The notes: generated from the letters alone by a model not told the origin. A stretch of DNA of 48,050 nucleotides from Bacteroidaceae bacterium (GCA_900765575.1 CAAFRW010000144.1:1-48050); one strand, 5' to 3'; counted from the stretch's first letter, positions 26,341 through 35,419 are shown. A program made the numbers and translations.

Positions 26341-26423
26341 ACATAGTTAGTTACGCTACGTAGCATTAAGAGTTATTTGAATAACTAACTATGTGAGGCC
26401 GGCTCACATTAAGAGTTATTTGA
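26341..26423. repeat. Inverted repeat plus 17-bp direct repeat
   Basis: Perfect 13-bp arms (26341-26353 and 26382-26394, ACATAGTTAGTTA and its complement) enclose the first of two identical 17-bp direct repeats (26364-26380 and 26407-26423). A small GTGAG/CTCAC hairpin lies between them. Confidence 0.75.
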
Positions 26424-26638
26424 CAAGGGATTATTTCTCTGCTCATTTAAAAAAACAGGCGGGACGGAAGGTACTGTTACCGATGTCTTGTCACCGTATT
26501 TTATTGGAATATAAGAGGTTGCTCTATAAAAGTCTGGAGAAGCGTTGGTAAAAAAGTGAAAAGAAGGTTTCCTTCGGAACTTTGCGGAGTGGTAAACTTA
26601 CTTTTAAAATGCAGGTGGAAAGTTGTAAATTTCGTGTA

Positions 26639-26658
26639 ATGCCGGAGTGTGCCGGCAT
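26639..26658 (-). terminator. Hairpin at end of glycan cluster
   Basis: A 7-bp stem (ATGCCGG/CCGGCAT) lies directly after the GT2 stop codon. No T-run follows on the minus strand, so termination would be weak or factor-dependent. Confidence 0.4.
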
Positions 26659-26659
26659 C

Positions 26660-27433
26660 TTACTTTTTGAAAGCCAGCCGTAACACAAACCAGGCATGAT
26701 GGGCTAAGGTAGGAATCAGTCCGTAGTGTTTACGCATAATGTGGAAACGCTCTATCAGAGATTCCCGGTGGTTTTGGGTGGTAAGTCCTTCCTGCAAGTA
26801 GTCGATAACGGTTAAATGGGTATTGAATAAGAGGCGGGACTTTTTCATGATGCGGATGCACCAGTCGAAGTCGGCGGAAAAACGGTATTGCAAATCGTAC
26901 GGCTCTGCAAGTTCCCGGCGGGCGAAGAAGGCTTGGTGGCAGACCAACATACCGTGTTGGAAACTTTTCCAGGTAAGTCGCTCCGGTGCCGAAAGGCGGC
27001 GCTTCTGGATAAAATGCCCTTCGCTGTCTACTATCTCCGTTTCGCCGTACATTACATCCGGGAGCGGCATGGCAGGGGAGGTACTTTGTGCTTCCATCAA
27101 CGCGTGAACCATCAGGTAAAGCGTATCGTCTTCGTGCAGGGAATCTCCTGCGTTCAGGAAACAAACATAATCGCCGGTTGCCAGCTTCAATCCCTTGTTC
27201 ATCGCATCATACAGCCCCTTGTCCGGCTCGCTTACCACGGTGTGGATATGCTCCCGGTAACGGTTCACTATATCCATTGTCTTGTCTTTGGAAGCCCCGT
27301 CTATAATAATGTATTCCAGGTTTCTGTAAGTCTGGGTTACAATACTTTGAATCGTATCTTCCAGCACCGCCTCCGCATTGTATGTGACGGTGATGATAGA
27401 GAACTTCGGATGAAAGAAGTGGTTATGCATCAT
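26660..27433 (-). CDS. Family 2 glycosyltransferase (WcaA-like)
   Basis: Cytoplasmic GT-A enzyme of 257 residues. FSIITVTYNAE opens the nucleotide-binding fold, IIIDGASKDKT and SEPDKGLYDAMNKGL are standard GT2 blocks, and LNAGDS takes the place of the usual DxD metal site. A short amphipathic C-terminal segment may bind the membrane. It is the last gene of the glycan cluster, and its start overlaps the end of the preceding GT4 gene by 11 bp (8 bp if the second Met is used). Sugar specificity is unknown. Confidence 0.92.
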   Translation of the reverse strand: MMHNHFFHPKFSIITVTYNAEAVLEDTIQSIVTQTYRNLEYIIIDGASKDKTMDIVNRYREHIHTVVSEPDKGLYDAMNKGLKLATGDYVCFLNAGDSLHEDDTLYLMVHALMEAQSTSPAMPLPDVMYGETEIVDSEGHFIQKRRLSAPERLTWKSFQHGMLVCHQAFFARRELAEPYDLQYRFSADFDWCIRIMKKSRLLFNTHLTVIDYLQEGLTTQNHRESLIERFHIMRKHYGLIPTLAHHAWFVLRLAFKK

Positions 27434-28688
27434 GACCGGTTACCTTATTATATATATCAATGTATTTCTTTGAAACCGCACTTTCCGAGTAACACGATAC
27501 AGCTTTACGGCAAGCCTCTTCGCTGAGGTACTGATATTCCCCTTCGCTCAACGCCCAATGAATGCCGTTGGCAAAGTCCTCCGCCGATTGATATTCGGCC
27601 ACATACCCGTTGTGCAGGTGGTCAATCATTTGCGGAATACCTCCCACATTGAATCCGACGCAAGGCACGCCGCAGGCCATAGACTCAACAATGGTGTTAG
27701 GCAAATTGTCCTGTAAAGAGGGGGTAACGTATAAATCGATGGCGTTGTAAATGTCTACCAGCTTCTTCTCGTCGCTCACATAATCCATATTGTAAACCGG
27801 GAACGGGATAAGTTCGGCCATCTGCTGCGCCTGTTTCCCCATGACGACTACTCCCAGTTGCTCTTTCATCTCCGGATATTTCCGGCAGAGCAGTTCGCAA
27901 GCCTTAATCAGGTATTCTACTCCTTTCCGTTTGTCGGTAATCTTCAGCGAACCGAACAGCAGGAGTTTCTTGTCTTCAGGCAAGCCGCATTTCTTTCTTG
28001 CCTCCTGTTTGTTGCGGGGTTTGAACAGGTTGGTATTGATGGCGTTAGGGATGTTCGTAATGGTTTGTCCTTTCAGTAGCTCGCTCTGTTTGGCCATGGA
28101 TTCCAGCCAACGGCTACAGGCGATGAAAGTAATATTCGCCTTTTCGAGCAGCCTTTTCTTTTTTTGGAACGTGCGGTATGATAAGTCCTTCTTGTGTCCG
28201 TTCCCGTATAATAGCGGGCAATTCCGGCATTCGGTCTGGTAGCGTTCGCAAGCGCCTGCATAGTGACAAATTCCCGTAAACGGCCACATATCGTGCATGG
28301 TCCATACAACCGGTTTGCCCGATTCCAGAATCTGTTGTAGGTTACGAAGAGAGAGCATGCCCTGGTTTATCCAGTGCAGGTGAATTACGTCGGCTTGTTT
28401 AAACTCCGGCAGGGAAGTCACGTCAATACCCGTGTTAGCAATATCTACTGAAAACAGTTCGTGTCTTTTAAAGTGGTTCGCCTTCCAGATAACGATGCGC
28501 TCCCAAATAAACTTCCAGATATTCAGGCACGATTTCTTCAGCTCTATCACAGTCATCTGGTCGGTTTGTTTGTCGCGTACCAACATTTTGGCTTTGATGC
28601 CGTTGTTCTTCAAAGCCTCCATTAAGCGCGAAGCCGCGATGGCAGCTCCTCCAATTCTTTCCGATGTATTGATGATAAGTACTCTCAT
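27423..28688 (-). CDS. Family 4 glycosyltransferase
   Basis: GT-B retaining enzyme of 421 residues. The N-terminal fold starts MRVLIINTSERIGGAAIAASR, with HLHWIN and TMHDMWPFTG as acceptor-side motifs. The C-terminal donor domain has LLLFGSLKITDKRKG and the E-x7-E motif region PNTIVESMACGVPCVGFN. A cysteine-rich stretch (CHYAGACERYQTECRNC) is common in this branch. I chose ATG 28688; a frame from 28712 adds eight residues without family support. Donor and acceptor unknown. Confidence 0.93.
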   Translation of the reverse strand: MRVLIINTSERIGGAAIAASRLMEALKNNGIKAKMLVRDKQTDQMTVIELKKSCLNIWKFIWERIVIWKANHFKRHELFSVDIANTGIDVTSLPEFKQADVIHLHWINQGMLSLRNLQQILESGKPVVWTMHDMWPFTGICHYAGACERYQTECRNCPLLYGNGHKKDLSYRTFQKKKRLLEKANITFIACSRWLESMAKQSELLKGQTITNIPNAINTNLFKPRNKQEARKKCGLPEDKKLLLFGSLKITDKRKGVEYLIKACELLCRKYPEMKEQLGVVVMGKQAQQMAELIPFPVYNMDYVSDEKKLVDIYNAIDLYVTPSLQDNLPNTIVESMACGVPCVGFNVGGIPQMIDHLHNGYVAEYQSAEDFANGIHWALSEGEYQYLSEEACRKAVSCYSESAVSKKYIDIYNKVTGHDA

Positions 28689-28736
28689 AGTCTGCTCCGA
28701 ATGTTTCTGCAAAAGTACTCTTTTTTCTACTTTATT

Positions 28737-30182
28737 TTACCATTTTTTGACCTTAATTAGTCGCAGAAACAGATGTATTTGTGCCATAACGGCCATTTTC
28801 CCTATATAGAGTTTGTCGGCGAGCCTTCGGGAGAAAGGATAAGGAGCGGCTCCTTCCGTTCTCTTTTGTTGCAAACCGTTTATCAGGGAGGTGAGCGGTT
28901 TCTCAAAGAAGAGTTCGGTGAGTACCTGTTGCTGTTTGGCGCACAAACGTCTGTATTCCTCCGGATTCTGTTCCAGCGAATCAATCAGGGCGACAGCTTC
29001 TTCCATTGTTTTCACGTTGCATTCGTCAATAATCAGTTCCCCGTGCGTCACTTCATCGCGGTTCATCATCACAAGGCTACCCAATGAGATGGCCTCGGCT
29101 ACTGAATTGCCACGAATCGGGCGTCCACCCATTTTCAGGAAATACTTGGAGTGGTATATCGCTTGCAGATTTTCGTCAATCTGCTGCTTATGTAAGATAA
29201 TGGTATATCCTTTATCCACTAAAGGCTGGAAGTGAGGCGGAATCTTTGTTACCGGGCGCTCGGCCGTGGAGTTGATTTCCATAAAGATACCTTCCCGTTG
29301 ATGAGGCTGCGGAGCTTCTTGCTTCGAGAGTGAAAGCTCCTCGTTGGGTTCTGCTGTTCTTTGAGTTGGTAGAATTGCTTTTTGCTTCGACTGCGATGCT
29401 TCTAGGCTCGATAATTCTGCAGACCGTGTAGTTTCTTGCTTTGCAAGCGAAAGCTCTTTGTTTGGTTCTGCTGTCTCTTGATTCGGCAGAACAGCTTCTC
29501 TATCAGAGAGCAACGTATCTTGCTTTGCAAGTGAAGCTCTTGAGAACCTTTCCATTAACTTTTGCAATGTATCGCCTTTCAGGAACGTATAAGGAAAATC
29601 TATTTCGTTGCATTCGCGCAAGTTGGTGGTTACCCTTCCGCGCGCCATTTGGTTAAGCGTTGCATCGTAGCCGAACCGAGCCCGGTCGGTAGCCATATTT
29701 GCTTCGCCAATCATGTAAGCGAATAGCGTGCGGGGATATTGGCGGATAATCCGTGTAGGCAGACTTACATTAATGGAGATAACGATATCGTATTGTCCCC
29801 AGTTAATATCTTGACAGGATATGGAGAACTCCCCGTGTGTATGTGTACTGCCGGGGCACATAAATTCTTGTGTAGGCAATTCGTTCAGCGTATGGTCTTT
29901 CAGCATGCGCAGGTAAGGAGTCATGTGCGGAATGATATAACGGTAGGACTGGGTTTCGGCATCGCGTTCCTCCTTTACGATATAGAAGTCGGCGTTCAGG
30001 TCGGCCATCAGTCCGATAGGGCCCACCCGCACTTGCGACGAAAGTAAAATAGACAGTGCGTCTTTCTCGGAAGCCGGACAAACATAAAGATCTTGATAAA
30101 CATCCTGTTTTACTAACGCTATCCGCAGCCGTTCCGCGGCTTGCAGCCTCTTTTCCATATCGCTATGCCCAGTTGTCTTCAT
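28737..30182 (-). CDS. GT-B-like glycosyltransferase with repeated linker
   Basis: A 481-residue soluble protein. The C-terminal part (KYFLKMGGRPIRGNSVAEAISLG and later ELFFEKPLTSLI) looks like the donor half of a GT-B enzyme, and the N-terminal part (DFYIVKEERDAE, YDIVISINVSLP) like its other half. Between them residues about 215-297 are a low-complexity Gln/Glu/Lys/Ser segment made of imperfect repeats: units begin SLAKQ, SLAKQ and SLSKQ, and two contain TAEPNKEL or TAEPNEEL. At DNA level the units are 84 and 117 bp plus a partial copy, all multiples of three. Both halves remain in frame, so the enzyme may be intact with a variable linker. Function otherwise unknown. Confidence 0.75.
   Translation of the reverse strand: MKTTGHSDMEKRLQAAERLRIALVKQDVYQDLYVCPASEKDALSILLSSQVRVGPIGLMADLNADFYIVKEERDAETQSYRYIIPHMTPYLRMLKDHTLNELPTQEFMCPGSTHTHGEFSISCQDINWGQYDIVISINVSLPTRIIRQYPRTLFAYMIGEANMATDRARFGYDATLNQMARGRVTTNLRECNEIDFPYTFLKGDTLQKLMERFSRASLAKQDTLLSDREAVLPNQETAEPNKELSLAKQETTRSAELSSLEASQSKQKAILPTQRTAEPNEELSLSKQEAPQPHQREGIFMEINSTAERPVTKIPPHFQPLVDKGYTIILHKQQIDENLQAIYHSKYFLKMGGRPIRGNSVAEAISLGSLVMMNRDEVTHGELIIDECNVKTMEEAVALIDSLEQNPEEYRRLCAKQQQVLTELFFEKPLTSLINGLQQKRTEGAAPYPFSRRLADKLYIGKMAVMAQIHLFLRLIKVKKW
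29318..29539 (-). repeat. In-frame tandem repeats inside glycosyltransferase gene
   Basis: Repeat starts (CTTGCTT[T/C]G on the plus strand) at 29318, 29435 and 29519 mark units of 117 and 84 bp and a partial third. The longer unit carries an extra 33 bp. All lengths are divisible by three. Confidence 0.75.
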
Positions 30183-30401
30183 TGTATATTATTTAATCGT
30201 TTTTTGCATCAAGTTTCCATCTCAAAGTGAAGAGTAAGACCTCTGTCCCTATGCTCATAAAGTCTGTCTCTACATCTCCGTTTCTCTATACTTCTTATTG
30301 CTCCTTTTGAGTCTTCAAACTTATATAAAAATATTGATTTATACGTCGGTCGAATAAAGGAACTGCTTTTCTGTCTCTTTGAGTGCGCCGGATAAAGTCT
30401 T
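30183..30401 (-). promoter_or_regulatory. Spacer with possible internal promoter of glycan cluster
   Basis: The only sizeable gap within the cluster. On the minus strand TAAGTTTG (30323 to 30316) matches the -7 consensus, but no -33 box is clear. It may drive the last three glycosyltransferase genes separately. Confidence 0.35.
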
Positions 30402-31331
30402 TTATTTCTTTATGAGTTTCAGATAAATGAAACGCAGTATCTTTCCCAATAAAGAATAGCGTATGCCCCAATCTTTGAAAGCCTCCGGATAGAGTTTCTC
30501 TATCTCCGGGTCAGCGGCGACAGGTGTCGAGGCATCCGGCAATAGAATGGGTACTTCCGTTACCGGACGGTCGTACTCGTATTTGCCTATCCATTGGGAG
30601 AGATGAAAGTGCGTGCCTCCATAGATGCCTATGTTCCGAACCAATGTACGGGTGGGAGTGAGACATAATCCATGATGACGATAAATCGCTATCTCCCAGC
30701 ATATATCCCAGGGAATAGGTGTTTTATCGAGCGATTTCAAACAGGGGAACGAACCCCCGTACTGCATGCGTTGGCAATCTTCTTCCGTAAGTCCTTCCAA
30801 AGCTTCGGCCCGGGTAGTATAGTGCTTAAATACGTTCCATTTGTGACGCCATGTAGCCCATCCCCAACCGGACATGTGAGGAGTGAAATAGGTATCTCCC
30901 CGGTCGGTCAGGCAGAGATTGGTGAATCCGGAAACGTGCATCACCGTTTCATTCTCTTTGTACTGCTCCAGTGCCTCGTTCATATAAGTAAGGAAGTAAG
31001 GAGAGGTGCAGATATCATCTTCCAGCACAATGAGGCGGTCGTATCTCTCGAAGAGATAAGCAATGCCTTCCAGAATATTACGTTCCAGATAGATGTTGAC
31101 CGGACGTTCTATCAGTGTCACTTGTTTAAATCCTGTCGTCCGGCGCATTTCCTCACGTAACCGTTCTACCTGTTTCCAGCTCTTTTTATCTTTTCCTCCG
31201 TCGGAGAAGATAAAAAGCTCCGTTTCCTCGGCCAGTTCATTACGTTGCAGATGCGCGATGGTCTTTTTAACCGTATCCAGACGATTATAAACAAACAGTG
31301 CTACGGGTGCGTTCGATTTTATCGGTGTCAT
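30402..31331 (-). CDS. GT-A glycosyltransferase with LEDD motif
   Basis: A 309-residue cytoplasmic enzyme. PVALFVYNRLDTVKKT opens a nucleotide-diphospho-sugar fold, LIVLEDDICTSPYF gives the acidic metal site in the form used by GNT-I-like proteins, and HMSGWGWATWRHKW is a conserved block of this bacterial family. The ATG overlaps the pyruvyl transferase stop by four bases, the last of a chain of coupled starts. Specificity unknown. Confidence 0.9.
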   Translation of the reverse strand: MTPIKSNAPVALFVYNRLDTVKKTIAHLQRNELAEETELFIFSDGGKDKKSWKQVERLREEMRRTTGFKQVTLIERPVNIYLERNILEGIAYLFERYDRLIVLEDDICTSPYFLTYMNEALEQYKENETVMHVSGFTNLCLTDRGDTYFTPHMSGWGWATWRHKWNVFKHYTTRAEALEGLTEEDCQRMQYGGSFPCLKSLDKTPIPWDICWEIAIYRHHGLCLTPTRTLVRNIGIYGGTHFHLSQWIGKYEYDRPVTEVPILLPDASTPVAADPEIEKLYPEAFKDWGIRYSLLGKILRFIYLKLIKK

Positions 31332-32404
31332 AAGGATGTATCGGATAAAGCACGACGCAGAAACTCGGAGGAAAACTTCCGGTCTTCTGCTATGCGGTGG
31401 TTTACTATATCATAAGAAAGTGATAACAGTTTCTCCGGCGAAGCGGATAGCAGTTCTTCTTTTTCCATGAGGCGCGACATGAGTCCGTACTTTCCCAGTA
31501 GGGAAGTGATACGCGAAAGTCCTCCCGACCGGTTGCTCAGTACAATAAACGGCTTGTTGAACAATAAGGAAAAGACTACTCCATGGAAAGAGTCAGTGAC
31601 GATAAGACGAGCCTTGCTGAATCCTTCCAGCCATTTATCCGGAGTGGGAAAATGGGCAAAGGTGAATTTGCCGATATGCACTTCCCGTTCGGCATTCACG
31701 GTATAAGCATTCAAACCGAGTCTTTTTGCTAAAGTACGGATAATAGCTTTCTGTGCTTTTTTATTTCCCAACAGGTAATAAAACAGGGAGTTAGAGGGAG
31801 CCTGCTCTTTATCCGGAAGAAGCTTTTCATAGAAAGATTTGTCGAATAATAGAGTGGGGTCTGAAACTTGAACAGCTCCTTCTCCGAAAACCTCATCACA
31901 GAGCCGGATACCTTCTTGTTCCCGTACCGAGATGGCTTGGAAGCGCGAAAGAAGTTCGCTGATTTGGTTTGTTAAGGAAGGAGATGCATTCCAGGTATCT
32001 ACTCCGAATGAAGCAGCGTAAGCAATCCGCTTGCATGTGGGAGTGGTGAAATCGAGAAAATAGTTAGTCTCTATCCCCTTAATCATGCTGGGACGCCATA
32101 CTTGGTCGCTTCCTACTACGACCGCCTCTAATCCGGAGGCAGCCCGGTTCAGTTCCTCTTCCGACCGGAGCGGAGCCGTGAGCTTCAGGTGTGTATGAAT
32201 ATAATGTTGCATATTGCGGTGCATCACCTGTTTGCACAAGTATTGATAGAGGCGCGAACCAAGGTTCTCGTCTTTTTTATTCCGTTGGCGGTCCAGTATC
32301 ATCACGTCGTGTCCTTCTCTTTGTAAGAACGCTTGCAAGGCATAGGCTTGCATAATGCCGCCGTAGTTGCAGTGTAGAGGAAGTGTAAGGATACCTGTTT
32401 TCAT
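31328..32404 (-). CDS. Polysaccharide pyruvyl transferase family protein
   Basis: A 358-residue GT-B-like enzyme. The N-terminus (GILTLPLHCNYGGIMQAYAL) and the late TDSFHGVVFSLLFNKPFIVL block are diagnostic. Members add a pyruvate ketal from phosphoenolpyruvate to a sugar, giving it a negative charge. It follows, with a four-base overlap, a ferredoxin-like F420-hydrogenase-beta protein, a pairing that recurs in many surface-glycan clusters. Confidence 0.93.
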   Translation of the reverse strand: MKTGILTLPLHCNYGGIMQAYALQAFLQREGHDVMILDRQRNKKDENLGSRLYQYLCKQVMHRNMQHYIHTHLKLTAPLRSEEELNRAASGLEAVVVGSDQVWRPSMIKGIETNYFLDFTTPTCKRIAYAASFGVDTWNASPSLTNQISELLSRFQAISVREQEGIRLCDEVFGEGAVQVSDPTLLFDKSFYEKLLPDKEQAPSNSLFYYLLGNKKAQKAIIRTLAKRLGLNAYTVNAEREVHIGKFTFAHFPTPDKWLEGFSKARLIVTDSFHGVVFSLLFNKPFIVLSNRSGGLSRITSLLGKYGLMSRLMEKEELLSASPEKLLSLSYDIVNHRIAEDRKFSSEFLRRALSDTSL

Positions 32405-33657
32405 TTCCGTAATCGTTTGGTAAAACCTTTAATACCCAGAGCTTCGAGCAATGGGGTACACATTATTTCTATCCGTTTGGTGAATGTGGGGCGTGTAAGC
32501 GAGGCCACCACTTTGTTAAACCCTTCTCCCATTCTCCACCGGATAAAGAATCTTTCTCTTTTAAGATTCCATACCGGGCGGTGATGGATGGCCGGGTTAT
32601 ATCTTTCTACCGTATGGTAATCAATAGGTGTACGTTCAATGGAGGCATCAATCTGCTGCATTCGGTCTACCCCTTTTGGGGTGTGTACCATCACTAAGCT
32701 TACCCCTTTGTCGTCGGCACAATAAGGTTGCGGAGGCTGCTTCTCGATGCCCCAGCAATCTCCTAAAGTCAAATCGCTGCCTGCGCTGAAATCTCTTCGC
32801 GGACAATAATAGCAGGACGGACGAAGATAGAGATTGGCAAAATATCCCACCATATAAGGGTTTGTCTTTCTGTTGAGGCGTATCTCTTTATTGGCAATTC
32901 CCTCTTTGTTAGTCGCAAAAAAGTCCCTCTTCTTGTTGAGCTGTTCCTCCTTCTCTGTGAACCGGAGACAGAAATCGTAGAGCTTCCATCCGTTCTTTTT
33001 GTCGCGGAAGGTAACATGCGTTAATTGTTTCGCTTCCTGTTTTTGCGCTACAATCTGTGCGTGCAGGAAACTGCCCCAAACAGCCGGACTGGCTACTCCG
33101 TGGCATAAGATGTCGAGGGTAAATAAGTGCTCGTACTCCTTACGCAGGAAGGCTTTGAGGCCTGCAATCTGACAGGAAACTCCGCTAAAAAGCACTTCTC
33201 TTCCTTCTTTTAAGAAGCGTTCAGCTTGGCGGAAACTGTTTCTCATATCACTCTGTACGTATTTCGACCCTCTGAATGCAGACAATCCCTCCAATGTCTC
33301 CGCGTAGTCGTGTATGACGTTGAAGAATTCATCGAAACGGGCTCCGAATACAACGCCTCCGTTCCGAATCGTCTCTTCGGCCAAGGCTGTAAAGAGTCCG
33401 CCCGAAGAACTGTTGTAGCGAATGCTTTCCTCCCTGTGGATAGAAGCATAGCTTTGTATCGGTTCTTTAGGTGTGCCGGGATGGAGGCAAGGGCAGACCT
33501 TTTCACAAAGTCCGCAGTCTATGCAACTTTTCTCGTCAGTTACCGGATAGAGGAAACCTTCCTTATCATCTGTCGTCATCCGGATGCATTGCTTCGGACA
33601 AACGGCCAGGCAGGCGCTGCATCCGCAACACTCTTGTTTATAGGAAAGGACAATCAT
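32401..33657 (-). CDS. F420 hydrogenase beta-subunit-like Fe-S protein
   Basis: A 418-residue soluble protein with two 4Fe-4S ferredoxin motifs at the N-terminus (Cys10-13-16-20 and Cys45-48-51-55), then the FrhB N- and C-terminal domains (SSSGGLFTALAEE, GVSCQIAGLKAFL, LTLGDCWGIE) and further cysteines in SCYYCPRRDFS. True F420 metabolism is not expected in Bacteroidetes. In glycan clusters these proteins are thought to modify a sugar by redox chemistry, but the reaction is not established as far as I know. Starts and stops overlap both neighbours by four bases. Confidence 0.9.
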   Translation of the reverse strand: MIVLSYKQECCGCSACLAVCPKQCIRMTTDDKEGFLYPVTDEKSCIDCGLCEKVCPCLHPGTPKEPIQSYASIHREESIRYNSSSGGLFTALAEETIRNGGVVFGARFDEFFNVIHDYAETLEGLSAFRGSKYVQSDMRNSFRQAERFLKEGREVLFSGVSCQIAGLKAFLRKEYEHLFTLDILCHGVASPAVWGSFLHAQIVAQKQEAKQLTHVTFRDKKNGWKLYDFCLRFTEKEEQLNKKRDFFATNKEGIANKEIRLNRKTNPYMVGYFANLYLRPSCYYCPRRDFSAGSDLTLGDCWGIEKQPPQPYCADDKGVSLVMVHTPKGVDRMQQIDASIERTPIDYHTVERYNPAIHHRPVWNLKRERFFIRWRMGEGFNKVVASLTRPTFTKRIEIMCTPLLEALGIKGFTKRLRK

Positions 33658-34487
33658 TTCTTTTCGTTTTTACGTATCATCTGACATTCTATACCCGAAA
33701 GCTCTGCTGCTAATTGAGAGTAAGTGCTTCTGTGCGACCCTATGATTTTAGCGGTGCGCGACAGCGCCCAGAGTTCTACTACTCCGGCCTGCATTCCTTC
33801 CAGCGAATTGCGTGAAAGTTCGCAATCGTAAGTAAGGATACGGGAGCCGAATTGTTTCTTTAGCCTTTGTTTATCTTCCTGCGAGTCGGTAGCCAGATAG
33901 AAATTAATCCGGTCGTTTGCCTCTATCTCTTTTTCAATTGTCTTTATAAAAAGAGAGAGCGGACTCTCTTCTATCGAATAGATATGGTCGGTGCGGCGGA
34001 GATGAATCCCGATAGTCTGTGGCGTGAAATCGGAGGTCACTCTATCTATGCGTGTTGCAATCTCTTCGATAGGATGGAAAAGAGTGGAACAACTGGTTGG
34101 CGGATAGGGAAAGAAGCGCCGGTAACTGGCTATATAGGCATCCCTCTTTCCTACCCATTGGGGGAAATCAAAATGGTGGTCCATCAGCAACCGTTCGTCT
34201 TCTTCGTACATGCAATGGGCAAAGGCTGCTTTTTGCCATAAACGGGGAAAACAGAGATTCTTTCTGCGGGGACGGTCGAACCGGAGCATGTCGCACAGAC
34301 CGCCTTCCTGAAGAGCTGCCCATTCATCCTGAATAGGACGGAACAGCTGTTTGAAATCACAATTCAATCCCTGGTCTTTGAACCAGACAATACGTAACGG
34401 CGTATGGCAAGCGTGCGCCAGCGAGATGCCGGATGCCATACTCCATAATCGGTTTGCCATGCCTCCTACCGGGACTAATGTAATCAT
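33654..34487 (-). CDS. Fucosyltransferase-like protein (HxRRxD motif)
   Basis: A 277-residue GT-B-like protein. PVGGMANRLWSMASGISLA is the usual opening, and IGIHLRRTDH (His162, Arg164, Arg165, Asp167) is the GDP-fucose-binding motif of the alpha-1,2/1,6/O-fucosyltransferase superfamily. A late SHRSTYSQLAAEL block fits the third conserved motif. Whether the donor is GDP-fucose and what linkage is made cannot be told from sequence. Four-base overlaps join it to both neighbours. Confidence 0.8.
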   Translation of the reverse strand: MITLVPVGGMANRLWSMASGISLAHACHTPLRIVWFKDQGLNCDFKQLFRPIQDEWAALQEGGLCDMLRFDRPRRKNLCFPRLWQKAAFAHCMYEEDERLLMDHHFDFPQWVGKRDAYIASYRRFFPYPPTSCSTLFHPIEEIATRIDRVTSDFTPQTIGIHLRRTDHIYSIEESPLSLFIKTIEKEIEANDRINFYLATDSQEDKQRLKKQFGSRILTYDCELSRNSLEGMQAGVVELWALSRTAKIIGSHRSTYSQLAAELSGIECQMIRKNEKK

Positions 34488-35419
34488 AGCTTTCTTTTAA
34501 TAAAACGGTTAATTGAATACAAATCTTTTCCGGAAAGTACGGAAAAGCAGGTTAGTGTAAAAGCAATATATATTTTCCGCTGGAACGGATGTATTCGAAA
34601 TGCTCTGAAGAATTCTTTAAAGGCAAGCCGGAAGTTCTTTGCATAGATAGCCCGTACCATCCGGTTTTTATGCCAGGAAGAGACGTAACTTCTTATCCCT
34701 TTGCGGTGACGGGCTGTTGTCAGCAAGGCATCGAAACAGGCATTCAGGGGTTCCTCTTCCGAAACGGGTCGGCGATTGCGTCCTGTGTAAATAAGGTGTA
34801 CCGTAGTGGTGGGCTGCAGTGAGTAAGCGAAATCACATATCGCATGCAAACGTGCAATGGTTATCAGGTCTTCGCCGCTTTTTATGCCGACCGGGAAACC
34901 GCCGATTTGTTCAATCAGTTCTTTTCTTACCGCAAAGGTATTCATGTTGAGCGGGGCATTCGTATCCGAAGCTATTTCGTAATAGTTGTCCAAGATGCCT
35001 TCGCTTCCTCTAAAGGGCAGTTTATCTTTTGGAAAATCGGGTGTTGTTTTCGTTCCTCCCTCTTTTTGTATGGTATAACAGGTACTGAAGAGTCCGCACG
35101 AAGGGAATGCCTCTATTAAGTGGCGGATAACTTCGAGGTGATGAGGCTCCCACTCATCGTCCGCATCGAGGAAAGCGATGTATGGATAAAGAGCATGGGA
35201 GATGCCTGTATTCCGGGCGGCGGATACTCCGGCGTTGTCTTGGGTTATCAGACGAATTCGGTTATCGTTGATTTGTCGTACGATGGCTGCGCTTTGGTCG
35301 GTGGAACCGTCATCGACTACAATGACTTCGAAATCGCCGAACGTTTGGGCCAGTACGGAACGGACACAGCGTTCAATGTAGGCCTCTTTGTTCCAAAGTG
35401 GAATTACTACACTAATCAT
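34484..35419 (-). CDS. Family 2 glycosyltransferase
   Basis: GT-A enzyme of 311 residues with MISVVIPLWNKEAYIERCVRS at the start, VVDDGSTDQSAAIV and the metal site FLDADDEWEP. The C-terminal 80 residues are basic with aromatic helices, probably peripheral to the membrane. It overlaps the DUF5672 gene by 8 bp and the fucosyltransferase-like gene by 4 bp. Sugar specificity unknown. Confidence 0.94.
   Translation of the reverse strand: MISVVIPLWNKEAYIERCVRSVLAQTFGDFEVIVVDDGSTDQSAAIVRQINDNRIRLITQDNAGVSAARNTGISHALYPYIAFLDADDEWEPHHLEVIRHLIEAFPSCGLFSTCYTIQKEGGTKTTPDFPKDKLPFRGSEGILDNYYEIASDTNAPLNMNTFAVRKELIEQIGGFPVGIKSGEDLITIARLHAICDFAYSLQPTTTVHLIYTGRNRRPVSEEEPLNACFDALLTTARHRKGIRSYVSSWHKNRMVRAIYAKNFRLAFKEFFRAFRIHPFQRKIYIAFTLTCFSVLSGKDLYSINRFIKRKL

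Larger units (their letters stand above)
26009..26659. other. Gene-free interval with palindromes
   Basis: A 650-bp gap between the sigma gene and the end of the glycan cluster. It contains a palindromic array, a second inverted repeat with a direct repeat, and a hairpin beside the GT2 stop codon, all listed separately. No coding signal is seen. Confidence 0.65.

Noticed and set aside
26204..26423. Rho-independent terminators or IS ends
   Set aside because: The stems lack T-runs, and there is no transposase, no target-site duplication at the outer edges and no coding remnant.
28737..30182. Two separate genes or a pseudogene split by the repeat insert
   Set aside because: One continuous frame covers both halves and all repeat units are multiples of three, so the gene looks intact.
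32401..33657. True coenzyme F420 hydrogenase subunit
   Set aside because: No other hydrogenase or F420 genes are present, and the gene is embedded in a glycan cluster where such homologues are common.
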